64,000 nt of DNA, taken from assembly GCA_035771165.1 (NCBI GenBank), contig JAWNZC010000001.1, positions 3,656,501 to 3,720,500 of the forward strand, written 5' to 3'. Positions within the stretch are counted from its first letter, which is position 1. Each line of letters begins with the position of its first letter. This DNA is from Paragorgia papillata. Taxonomy: Eukaryota > Cnidaria > Anthozoa > Scleralcyonacea > Coralliidae. A program made the translations under genes and the position numbers. Positions 13,001 through 25,400 of the stretch are shown here, piece by piece. The notes beneath the pieces were generated by a model. The model had not been told where the DNA came from, searched no databases, and worked only from the letters and a program-made list of their open reading frames with translations.

Positions 13001-16000
13001 TCCTTCTATTTTAGCCAGGAGGTTGGAGAAGAAAAGGAGGTAGGAATGTCATTAATTACTCAGATTTAAAAGAAAAGTCATTAATAATTCATGAAGAAAG
13101 CACAAAAAGAAATTAGTACCGTGTCGGTACAATCAATGACAAAATCAGTTGTAACATGCTCACCAAATTAGGACATTTTACAATCTTTATATTTTCTCCC
13201 GCCCTCCCCTATTCAATATTGCTTTCCCATCAACGGGAATGGTATGCAAAGCTGTCGAGAACAATTCACCAATGTTTTGTAGTGATACAACATTGTTTAG
13301 GGGGAAGAGAGGAGGGGGGGAGATGAAGCAGCAACAATCGAAAAACTTTCCCGCCGATGGCTTTTCACTGTGACAAGTAAAATCGTCTATGGTGTTAGCC
13401 AGAGTAAAATACATAAGACTTAAGAGTTGGATGCCGCCCAGAAGGAGTTAAACATTACATCTTGTATTCTTGCACGCGTACTGTATGTCATTTTGCCTTT
13501 TTATGCTCGTGTTAAAAGAAAGACATTGAGACATTGATTTGTTTTTTTTTGTAGCGTTTAAAAAGCAATGGGTTTATACTTTGAACTTTTGGTGTCTCAG
13601 TCCTGCTGTGGTAAGTTCTAGCTTAGTTTCGATGAGTGTTCTTGTATTATGAGTTATACGTACACATGTAGTGTATGTGGTAGGCTTGGGGTCGGCCATA
13701 TATCATATTAAGACTAGAGGGCACTCAAAGACTGTATACCTCCGTCCGCATGTTTCTCAGATCTGAGAAGTAGATTTTGATTGTCCAAATCACAAGCCAT
13801 GTCTTATTCCAGTTACAATTGGTTTTCTAGGTAATTCTCGTGAGATCAAATAATCCAATCAAATAAACAATTACGGATCATATGAGTATTAAACCCTTCA
13901 AAATCTACTTCTCAGATCTGAGAAGCTCAGCGGGGGGTCAACAAGCTATCGCGCGAGTTTTCGCAGACTGAATTACAGAGTGTATATTCAGGCTGTACAC
14001 AGGCTAGTTATTAGGGGGTGTTTAAACCAGGCCAGCTCACCAGACCTACATGCATGTGTAAAGATAAAATGTTTGATTGCATTCGTATCCTCAGTGTCTG
14101 ATAAATGGGACGCCAAGACCAAAAGAATAGAAAAAACAAAGGAGAACAAAGAACAAGAGAAATACATAAGCCTTAAATGGTTAAGAAAACAACAGGCACG
14201 CCTGGGCGTACATGTATCTACTGCGTCGGACTGACTCGGGATGTGATCGGAAAAACTTTCTGAAATTTTATTGGTCCCGACGAATATTATTCTATTAGAA
14301 TTTAAGTAACATCGGAAAATCTTGCATGCCGACATAGTATCTACTCGCATGCGCAGTAGATACAAAAATGCATGACGTTTAGTCAACGACTGTTTCATTC
14401 CATAAACAATGGAACTGTTTAGTTTAGTTTTGTTGTCAATTCAGTTAATTATTCAGTTAAAAGTTTGCATAATATAAAGATTATGAGCTTAATTAAGTAT
14501 GTTGTTAAATTTTCATTCAACTAAATTTTTTGTTTTAGTGTACAGAGGAGCAAGATAGGAGCATTCACTGAAAATTTCAAGAGAATCCAACGTATAGTCT
14601 TCGAGCTATGAACTTTCAAAGTTTGCCATGGCTATTTCATTTTTAGAGAAATTTGAGCTCTCGGTAACAATGTCTTATGACATGTTTGAGAAAGTTGTTG
14701 GTCTAGGTTAGAGTAGTCTTGAGAAAGACTGTTAGTAGTGGTAGTGACTGGAGTTTTTCTCAAGACTACTCTAACCTAGACGAGCAACTTTCTCAAACAT
14801 GTTATAATCCTCTTGGGTTCAAACCATTTACTTTATTTAATGTCTTATGACGTTCCCTATATGGAAAACTATGCATAAGAACAATGGATTTTGGAATCAA
14901 TGATCCATCTGTGTACGTCATAAGGCATTGTTATGGAGAAGTCCAAATTTCGCCAAAAAACAAACTAGCCACGCCAAACTTTTGAAAGTTCATTATACTG
15001 CAGTATAATGCACTATACCCCAGATTCTCGTGAAATTTTCAGTTAATGCTTCTGTCATGCTCTTCTGTTCATTCAAACACACTTTAATACTGACGTGTGT
15101 GCGGATGACTTTTTACAGTATTTTGGTTTTCCTATGTATACAGGCTTTTTCAGAGATTGGTTCAAACTCAAGAAGTGTCATTCTGACTTCTGGTACTTTG
15201 TCTCCCATGTCGTCTTTCTCCTCCGAGCTTGGGGTTTCTTTTCCTATTCAACTTGAGGCAAATCATGTGATTGGACCGTCGCAGGTATATAGAAATAGAA
15301 TTAAGAATTAGGAATTAAGACTGGGAATTAAGAATTAAGAATTGGCAATTAAGAATTAGGAATTAAGACTGGGAATTAGGAATTAAGAATTGGGAATTAA
15401 GAATTAAACATTAGGAATTAAGACTGGGAATTAGGAATTAAGAATTAGCAATTAAGAATTAGAAATTCGGAATTAAGAATTAGGAATTAAGAATTAGGAA
15501 TTAGGAATGGGGAATTAAGAATTAGCAATTAAGAATTAGAAATTCGGAATTAAGAATTAGGAATTAAGAATTAGGAATTGGGAATTAAGAATTAGGAATT
15601 AAGAATTAGAAATTAAGAATTAGGAATTAAGAATAAGGAATTAGGAATAAGGAATTAAGAAATAAGAATTAGGAATTAAGAATTAATTAGGAATTAATAA
15701 TTAAGAATAAGGAATTAAGAATTAGGAATTAAGAATTGGGAATTAAGAATAAGGAATTAGGAATTAAGAATAAGGAATTAAGAATTAAGAATAAGGAATT
15801 AGGAATTAGGAATTAAGAATAAGGAATTGAAAATTAGGAATTAAGAATTAGGAATTAATAATTAAAAATTAGGAATTAAGAATTAAAAATTAGGAATTAA
15901 AAATTAAGAATTAGGAATTATCAATTAAGAATTAGAACTTAAGAATTAGGAATTAAGAATTAATTATTAAGAAATGGAAATAGGAATAGACCATTAGACA

Positions 16001-16932
16001 AATAGAAAATAGTTTCTTGATATCTATAACTAGATATTATTCATTGTTTTTTTTCAGGTGTGGGTGAGCACTTTATCAGTTGGTCCTGCTGGCTCTGCTC
16101 TAAATGCTACCTTTAGATTTACCGAAGTAAGTAGTTGCTGCTTGAGCTGGTCAAAAACTGCTGTTTTGCTATTTTATTCTAACACCAGACTATTTCACTT
16201 TGCCTAACACCAGACTATTTTACTTTGTCTAACACCAGACTATTTTACTCTGTCTAATGCCAGACTATTTTACTTTGTTTAACACCAGACTATTTTACTA
16301 TGCCTATGGCAAAATATAACGGAATTAAATCATTTTTTCCCCCACAATGTAGCATCGTTTTTATGAGATTAGACTTTCAAATTGCTTTTCATTTTAACAA
16401 TTAATAATTTTCACTCTTTCATTTATCATTTTGACCAACTATTTATCTTCTCAGATTTTTGAGTGAGGCTGAGAGCGTGGGGCCCACCAAGACCCAAGGT
16501 ACAGGGCACGTGCCCTTTTGGTCATAGGGTTGACTTGCCACTGTAAGTAAGATGGCGGCCATAGACACGAAATTGTTGACTGTTGGCTTTAAGGAGTGCC
16601 CTCTCCAGTTTATGTACAGTAATATTTAAAACACGAGCAGGAGTGTTTTATCAGATTTAAAACCACGAGGGCGCAGCCCGAGTGTTTTAGTTCTGATAAA
16701 ACACGTGATGCGAGTGTTTTGATTGGCTTCAAAAACGTTATTCGTTATTGGATGTTATGTTCATTAGTATTCTTTATATAAAATTGTATGTTCATTGGTA
16801 TTCTTTATAACGTCAAGAAGTTTTATCAGGTATAAAACCACGGACATGGTACTGATTTCCTTTGTGTTTTCCTCGTGAATTATTAATGAGTTTTTGAAGT
16901 AGAGATTAGTGGTCTGTATAGTGACAGCTGTG

Positions 16933-16978
<46 letters not shown>

Positions 16979-19900
16979 TATTCATATTTATACAGGTTAA
17001 CTTCTTCAGTAATATTTACATACTGTTATCAACCAAGGACCTGATATAAATGCTAAAAATACAGTTCTGAATAAAAAGTAAAATTTATGAAAGTCGTCAT
17101 CCGAGAAGATACAGTTAAATGTCATGAGTTCACAATCTTCACTTTATTTGGAAGTTTATTGGAAAATTTTTGCTCCCAAAAAAGCAAAAGATTTTCGTCC
17201 AGACTCTGTTCGAACTTTTGGAAGGATCAAACTCTTATTATTTCCACGCGTATTCTTTGTGTGATTACTCTGGGTGAAGTAATCCTGGTGGACACTGGGC
17301 GCTGGGCCATGCAGACATTTGAAAACTTCCAATGCACATTTTGTTTTAGACATACAGTTTCCAAGATGAAGTTGGCGAGGCTATCCACAACGTTTGTCAG
17401 GTAACTTGATTTTAAGCTGGCTGTTTGGTGCTCCTTGAAAAAAATATTTTATGGCATCAAGTACTGTTGATAGGCAAAATGTTTCAGTAGTTGCTATGAC
17501 AACAGTGACGTTTCAAATTGGCCGAAAATCAACATTTAATCCAATTTAGTTCACAAACATGTTGGGTCGGCATCTGCCTGTTTCTGATTGGTTTAGATCA
17601 CCTAACCCAAACAAAAACCCTGGTCAGTAACGAGCATGGGAACGAATTGGTATTATAAAATAAGGTGTCCTCTACGCACGCTCTGATTGGCTGGGCCCCG
17701 TGCATTTATAAGAGTATGAAGATCATGAATGACGTAAAATGGCGTGAAGTGGCGTAGGATGGCGTCACCTGGCGGGAAAAGCTAGCGAACCTTCAAAACT
17801 ATCCCACTTTTAGTTTATTTTTCCCCTCTTATTTTATAAAACAAATAAAACATACCGCTCCTGTGCATATGTACTCTTATAAAGGTTCGTTTGACGTGAT
17901 TTGAACACGAAAGAAGTGTAAAGGAACTCGGCTATCGCCTCGTGCCTCTACTCAACTTCTTTCGTGTTCAAATGACGTCAAACGTGCCTTTATAAGAGTA
18001 CATATGCACGGAGCTTTATGTTTTATTTGTTAAATTGACAATGTCATTGGTTGCTTATAGCAAATCAGCACCAACCTAAACAACCCTTGAGTATCAATAT
18101 CATGTAAATATTTTGAAGTAATAGTTGACTTTGCCATTTGACCTTGACCACCATCTGGACAAATAAAACGGTGATAACATATAACAAATAAAACGTCATG
18201 TGAAAATAAGGAATTGATTACTTAATTAAGCTTAATGAAATGTTTTAATGCAAGAAAATAAATTGGAAGTCACTGAACTCGGTGGTGTTGGTCTTTTAGG
18301 TCTTGAAATTGACCAGAACTTGAGTTTTCAGGACCATGTTGATAAAATATGTAAAAAGCTTGCGCAGCGCATTGGCATTCTTAATAGAATCAAACTTTGT
18401 TTACCTATCATGATCAAACAGAGAGTTTTGTACTATGATTATAAAGCCTATATTTTCTTATTGTAACACTGTATGGTCATGTTGCAGTAAAGAGAATTTA
18501 ACTAGAGTGTTAAGATTGCAAAAACGAGCAGCGAGAGTGATTTTAGATGCACCAAAACTATCTTCATCGGTTGAACTTTTTAACAGGTTAAGGTGGCTTC
18601 CTTTTTATGAGGAAGTAAAAGTTAACAAATGCCTGTTAGCTTTTAAGCGTCTACATGGACAAACAGCACCTTATATAAATGAAACGCTGAAATTGAATAG
18701 TGAATTCCATAGTAGAAATACTAGATATGCAAACTTAAATTTCATTTGCCCAAAATTTGTGAGAAAAACATTTAGCGTAACAACCACACAATTATGGAAC
18801 AGACTGCCATTAGACCTCAGGAGACAAAAAAGTGCGCGTTTATTTAAGAACAGATATCAAGATTTATTACTAGATAAACAACTTTCTCTTTATCATTTTC
18901 AGCCTTAATTTTAGCCTTTTCTATATATTTACATATTTATTTTTGATTTATTTTTTTAATTGTAAATATTGTATTTGTATTGTAATTGTAATTGTATTTC
19001 ATGTATTTTAGATTTAGTAATTTTGAGGGCTACAAGTTTATTAGTGTATTTAACACTATTATGTACTATCCTCTTGAAATAAAGTCTTAGCTAACTAACT
19101 AAAAAAAAAGTTGGGGCGTATCTTGTATGAATTCTGAGTCTCTTTTTGTTAGGTCGTTCCCTATGGTGTTCTGTGCTTTTTTCCATCCTACAGTATGTTG
19201 GATAAACTGATGCAAAGGTGGAAGGTGAGTCGGTTTGGCTGAGCTGAAATAACAGTCAATGATGGGGTGTGGTACTGAGTTTCAGTGTTGCTTGTATGGT
19301 GAAATACTCTTAAAGGGCATATGACTCGAAAATTAAGTTTGTCTTATTGAAAAGAACATTTAAAATGATAAAATAACATCTTTTGCAGTTTTTGGTTTCC
19401 TTGCTTCGTTTTTGAGATATTCCAGTTTGTTTGATATGCAAATGACACACAACTTTTTACGTCACACGTGCATAATGAGTATTATGAGTTACCGAGAGAA
19501 GGTTACATATCTTTGCTTTTTTAAAACGAAATCACTTGGAATTCTACATGCTTCCTTTGAGTTAAGCCCATGTTTTCATAATAGCAAAGATATGTAACCT
19601 TTTCTGATAACTCATTATGCACATGTGACGTAAAAAGTTGTGTCATTTGCATATCAAACAAGCTGGAATATCTCAAAAACGAAGCAAGGAAACCAAAAAC
19701 TGCAAAAGATGTTATTTTATCATTTTAAATGTTCTTATCAATAAGACAAACTTAATTTTCGAGTCTGTTATGTGAGGTCTAGTGTCTCAATATAGTTAGA
19801 CCGTCTGGATAGTATTCGGAAATGTAAAAAAGTAGAGTGCTGCTATAACAAACAAATAAACAAACAAACAAATTAATAAATAAACAAACGAACAAACTAA

Positions 19901-20326
19901 CAAACAAACAGGGGTGTAAACATAAGCTGCTGGCGGAGGTAAAAACCAGTGTTTGTTTCTTTAGATCACAGGACTGTGGGTTCGTTTGTCAAAATTAAAA
20001 CGAACTTTCTATGAACCAAGACGTGGAGATAAAGCAGGTATGAATATACTACCTCGTCACGTGGTGTTATTGTTGTGTGAGGTTCACGTTCTATTTGAGC
20101 TTGGATCGTTTTTGTTTTCGGCTTGGTAGTAATCTTGTCATTTTCGTGAACTCATTTTTTTAGATTTTAATGATATGATGGATCATTTCTATAATGTTAT
20201 CAAAGTCTCTGAAGAAGCAGGTATGTCCTGTTGACTGACTGGCCGCTTTGATAGCTGATAAACTGACTGACTGACTGACTGACTGACTGACTGACTGACT
20301 GACTGACTGACTGACTGACTGACTGA

Positions 20327-20407
<81 letters not shown>

Positions 20408-22366
20408 TGACTGACTGACTGACTGACTGACTGACTGACTGACTGACTGACTGACTGACTGACTGACTGACTGACTGACTGACTGACTGACTGACTGGTT
20501 GCATGGTTGGTTGGTTGGTTGGTTGCGTGGTTGGTTGGTTTCTTGGTTGATTCAGTGACTGACCAATTGATGGACGGCCTACCGAGTGATTACGTGATCA
20601 ATTTGCTATTTGGTTGGTTGGTTGGTTAGTTGTTTGTTAGTTGTTTACTTGTTTGTTTGTTTGTTTGTTTGTTTGTTTGTTTGTTTGTTTGTTTGTTTGT
20701 TTGTTTGTTTGTTAGTTGTTTATTTGGTTGGTTGTTTATGTAGTTAATAAGTTGGTTAGTAGTTTGGTTACTTGATTGGTTAGTTGGTTGGTTGATTGGT
20801 TAGTGAATTTGGTTAGTTGGATGGTTGGTTGATTGGTTAGTTGGTTGGTTGGTTGATTGGTTAGTTGGTTGGTTGATTGGTTGGTTGGTTGGTTGATTGG
20901 TTAGTTAATTGGTTGGTTGGTTGGTTAATTGGTTCGTTGGTTAGTAGTTCGGTTAGTTGATTGCTGAATATACGAACAAAGGTTGTGCTGAGTACATTTG
21001 AGCTTGAATAATTGAGCAACAACTTGTGAGGTTTTTACGTGTGTACTATTCTCAGTTTACATTTCAAACTGTTTATGGTATATTCTGTTGTGCAATAGAT
21101 GATGAATCTCAAATGTCTGGTGCCTTGTTTTTGGCCGTTTGTCGCGGGAAAGTCAGCGAAGGTCTAGATTTTGCCGACAACAACGCTCGAGCAGTTATTA
21201 CGGTAAGTTTGCAGTAATAAATTATCTTATACTATCATGGTATAAAAAGTGGAGTCTTGTATATGTATATGCTTTTTTTTTAATATGGCAAAGCGAAAAG
21301 GTGCCGGTGAACTGCGGGGAATTCTACCAATGAAATACTGATTTAAAATCGTGTTCGCGTTCATGTTCGCGTTCGTGTTCTTGTTCGTTTTCGTTTTCTT
21401 GTTCGTTTTCGTGTTCTTGTTCGTGCTCGTGTTCGTGTTCTTGCTCTTGCTCTTGGCCTTGTTCTGTTCTTGTTCGTGCTCGTGTTCTTTTTCTTGTTCG
21501 TGTTCGTGTTCGTGCTCTTGTTCTTGTTCTCTTCGTTCTTGTTCTTATTTTTTTTGGTTCTCATTTTTATTTTCCTCTTCCTCCTTTTCATTCTTATCCT
21601 TATAATCAGCAGCAGCAGCAGATTAGTTGTATTTTAATTAATTACATAGGTTGGTATTCCATTTCCAAACATCAAAGACACTCAGGTAACATTAAAGGTT
21701 CCTATTTTCTATATACATCCCAATAATAACTTCAATAATAACTATAATAAAAGTTTCATTATTGCTAGAAACATTTAGTCAACAGGCATTAACGTCTTTG
21801 TCACAAAACCAAAAATTCTGGTTGCATTTGCGATTTGATCGGTCGCAATTTCGAGACGTGTTTTACGGACCCTTGACCCCATTAGCAATATATCAAATCT
21901 ACATCTACCAAAAGCCAAAACAAACTGGTGTAAACAAAATCCAACTTACAAAGCTTCAAAGGACTTCAACGATCTGGATATCACGACTAAAAACGCTGAT
22001 TCTCTACATAAATTTACGACTTTTCTAAAGAAACTAACTATAACTAATATCCAATAACCTACTATGTAGAATATAGAATATAGACGACTTTAGTAAATGT
22101 AGGGTGCGTAACTTTCCGCTGTGGTGACGGATTCAGCCATTTTGCATAGCTTTTGTATTTCACGAGAACTTATGAGGCTGAGCTCGGCATCAGTGGTGGA
22201 GGGTGGCGCATTCTGTAGTTGTTGAAGTTTATATCCTTTTTTTGTATACGTTGTATTATTTTTTATTGTGTTGTACTTTGTATGTATTATTTGACATTGT
22301 ATTGTTAGTTTATTGTACATAATTTTTGAAGGACCCCACTGAAAAACACTTGATGGTGATTTGGGT

Positions 22367-22402
<36 letters not shown>

Positions 22403-25400
22403 GTCGTCGTCGTCATCATCATCATCATCATCGTCATCATCCAATACGAGAAAGAGTATATTTTACTCTGGCTGACGCCAGACGATTTTGCTCGTCATTG
22501 GGAGGCCTTTAGGGCTGAAAGGGTTAACTTGGATATTGAAATGTTGTTCTTAGGTAGAGCTTAAGCGCAAATACAACAACCAGTATTGCTCTGAAAAAGG
22601 ACTACTCAATGGGAGTGAGTGGTATGAGATCCAAGCTTACAGAGCTCTTAACCAGGTAAGCCTATAACTAATCAGTAACCGCGTTTACTGTCATGTTGCT
22701 TGAATGATCGTGCTTTACCAACTATAAAGCGCTATGCTAACCTCGTTCCCAGGGCCTTTTAGTAATTGGCAGAGCGGGAAAAGGCCTTGGCATCGGCTGG
22801 TCACAGCACCCAGAAATACTGGATGTAATAAATTAGCAATTTAATCTCGTGTACAAAATCATTCTGAGTAATGGCAGTCCCGTGGGAAATGTTCGATGTT
22901 CAATGTAATGGCGGTTCCATTGGTCCCGTTGAAGCTATTTGATTATAACTGGCACAAAACTATGCATAAATATGTTTCACGAGGAATGTTTAACTCATTC
23001 CTGTCCGAAGGCTTCGCCAAAGGTGAATAAAATCGTCTGGCGTTAGCCAGAATAAAATACTAAAGACCAATTCGGACAGGAAAGAGTTAGAGAGATAGTT
23101 TATAATTCATTCCTGTCCGAGGGCTTCTCCAGAGGTGAATAAAATCGTCTGGCGTTAGCCAGAATAAAATACTAAAGACCAATTCGGACATAAAGAGTTA
23201 AGAAAAGAAATCAACCAATGGAAATGCGGAGTCCACCAGCCGAAGCCAGGGGCTTTTCCCGTCCTACCAATTTCAAAAAGGCCCTGGGAACGAGGTTGGC
23301 GCCATGCACGTGACTGATCCACTTAACGTAAAAATTAAATACGCTTTTAGTTTTTACGTTGCGGTTTACCCTTTTGTTACGTTTGCTTATTTTAAAAAAC
23401 CTCTTATATTTAGGCGTTGGGTCGCTGCATTCGACACAAGTATGTAGCTCTAAACCTACTTTGTTTTCGTTGTAGTACAGAATCTGTTGCTTTTTACTAA
23501 CTTTAACTACTTCTAAAAGTTGTTTTAATTTTTGGAAGTTTACGTACTAGTAGTGATTTTTATCACTGGTTTTGATTTCTGAATATTAAGTTTTTAATAT
23601 CTAGGAATTTACTATTGTTTTTTAACTGTGGTTTTCATTTCTGAAGATTATCATTTGAATTTCTAGGAAATTACTACTGTTTTTAACCGTGGTTTTGATT
23701 TCTGAAAATTATGTTTTCAATTTCTAGAAATTTACTATTGTTTTTAACCGTGGTTTTGATTTCTGAAAATTATGTTTTCAATTTCTAGAAATTTACTGCT
23801 GTCTCTAACCGTGGTTTTGATTTCTGAAAATTATGTTTTAATTATAGAAATTTACTATTGTTTTAACCGTGGTTTTGATTTCTTAAAATTATGTTTTTAA
23901 TTTCTAAGAATTTACTATTGTTTTAATTGTGGTTTTGAATTCTGATTATGTCTACAATTGCTAATATACTATTATTTTAATCGTGGTATTTTTATTTTTG
24001 AAAGTTATGTTTTTACTTTCTAGGAATTTCGTATTGTTTTTATCGTGGTTTTGATTTCTGAATTTTTTTTTAAAAACCTTCTAGGAGTTTATTATTGTTT
24101 TAACCTTGTTTTGAACTTTTGATTTCTGAAAATTATGTTTTGATTTCTAGGAATGACTGGGGAGCAATTCTTCTTATTGATGAGCGATTTGGTAAATCAC
24201 CGAAGTACAGGAATGGTGAGGAAATAGAAATCAACCTCATCAACAACATCACCATTAACAAGAACATCATCTTCACCATCAATTACTAAAACATCATTAC
24301 TAACATTCTTTTGTCATCACCAAAATCTTTATCATTAACATGATTGCGAACATTTTCGTTGCCATCATTACCATTACCATCACCATTACAATCATCACCA
24401 GCAGCAGCAGCATCATCATTATCATTATCATCATTCTCATCCTCGACCTTTTTCTCCTCATCCTAATCCTTATCCTCTTCCTCTTGTTCTTTATCCTCCT
24501 TCTCATCTTTTTCCTTCTCCTCACCCTCTTCTCATCCTCTTCATTCTCTTCCTCATCTTCCTTCTCTACCGTCTCATTCTCTTCATCTTCCTCCTCATCT
24601 TCTTTGTTATCATCATCATCCTCAACATCATTCTCATCCTTAATCTTATCCTCAATCTCATGTTCATTCTCTTCCTCCTCATTATTTTCCTCCTCTTCAT
24701 CATCATCATTCTCATCCTCACCTTCCTCATCTTTATCTTTATCTTCATCTTCCTCCTCCTCGTCATCTTCCTTTTCATCCTCATCTTTATCTTCCTCCTC
24801 GTCTTCCTCCTCTTCGTCTTCCTTTTCATCCTCATCTTTATCTTCCTCCTCGTATTCCTCCTCTTCATCTTCCTTTTCATCCTCCTCTTCATCCTCATCT
24901 TTATCTTCCTCCTCTTCATCTTCTTTTTCATCCTCATCTTCCTTTTCATTCTCATCTTTATCTTCCTCCTCGTCTTCCTCCTTTTCATCCTCATCTTTAT
25001 CTTCCTCCTCGTCTTCCTCCTCTTTATCTTCCTTTTCATCCTCCTCTTCATCTCCTCCTCATCGTCCTCTTCCTCCTTATCTTCATCTCCCTTTTCATCC
25101 TCATTTTCATCTTACTCCTCCTCCTAATCATGATCATCATCATTATTATCATGATCATCATCATCATCATCTATATTGTAGTCATTGTTATTTCTACAGC
25201 TGATATACATAACTCTTCTGTTGGACTAGGCTTATCAAAATGGATTCGAAATAAGGTGATCCATCACAACAATTTCCAGCACGCTTTAACATCACTCAAG
25301 CAATTTGCAACAGCCAGACTAGAGAACCCCAGTCCCACTGATACACCAGGTCGAACACTCTGCAAGACACCGGGGAAACCGATGGATATCGAGGAAACCA

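Larger units (their letters stand above)
22741..23298. mobile_element. Fold-back element with two nested MITEs
   Basis: Terminal inverted repeats of about 60 bp start CCTCGTTCCCAGGGCCTTTT and include GCGGGAAAAGGCC with CGGCTGG. Two short MITEs lie inside (next entries). Confidence 0.8.

Noticed and set aside
24340..25203. Ser/Phe-rich 287-codon frame leading into exon w
   Set aside because: Translation of a CT-rich array; the BRIP1 exon has good acceptors at 25199 or 25229.
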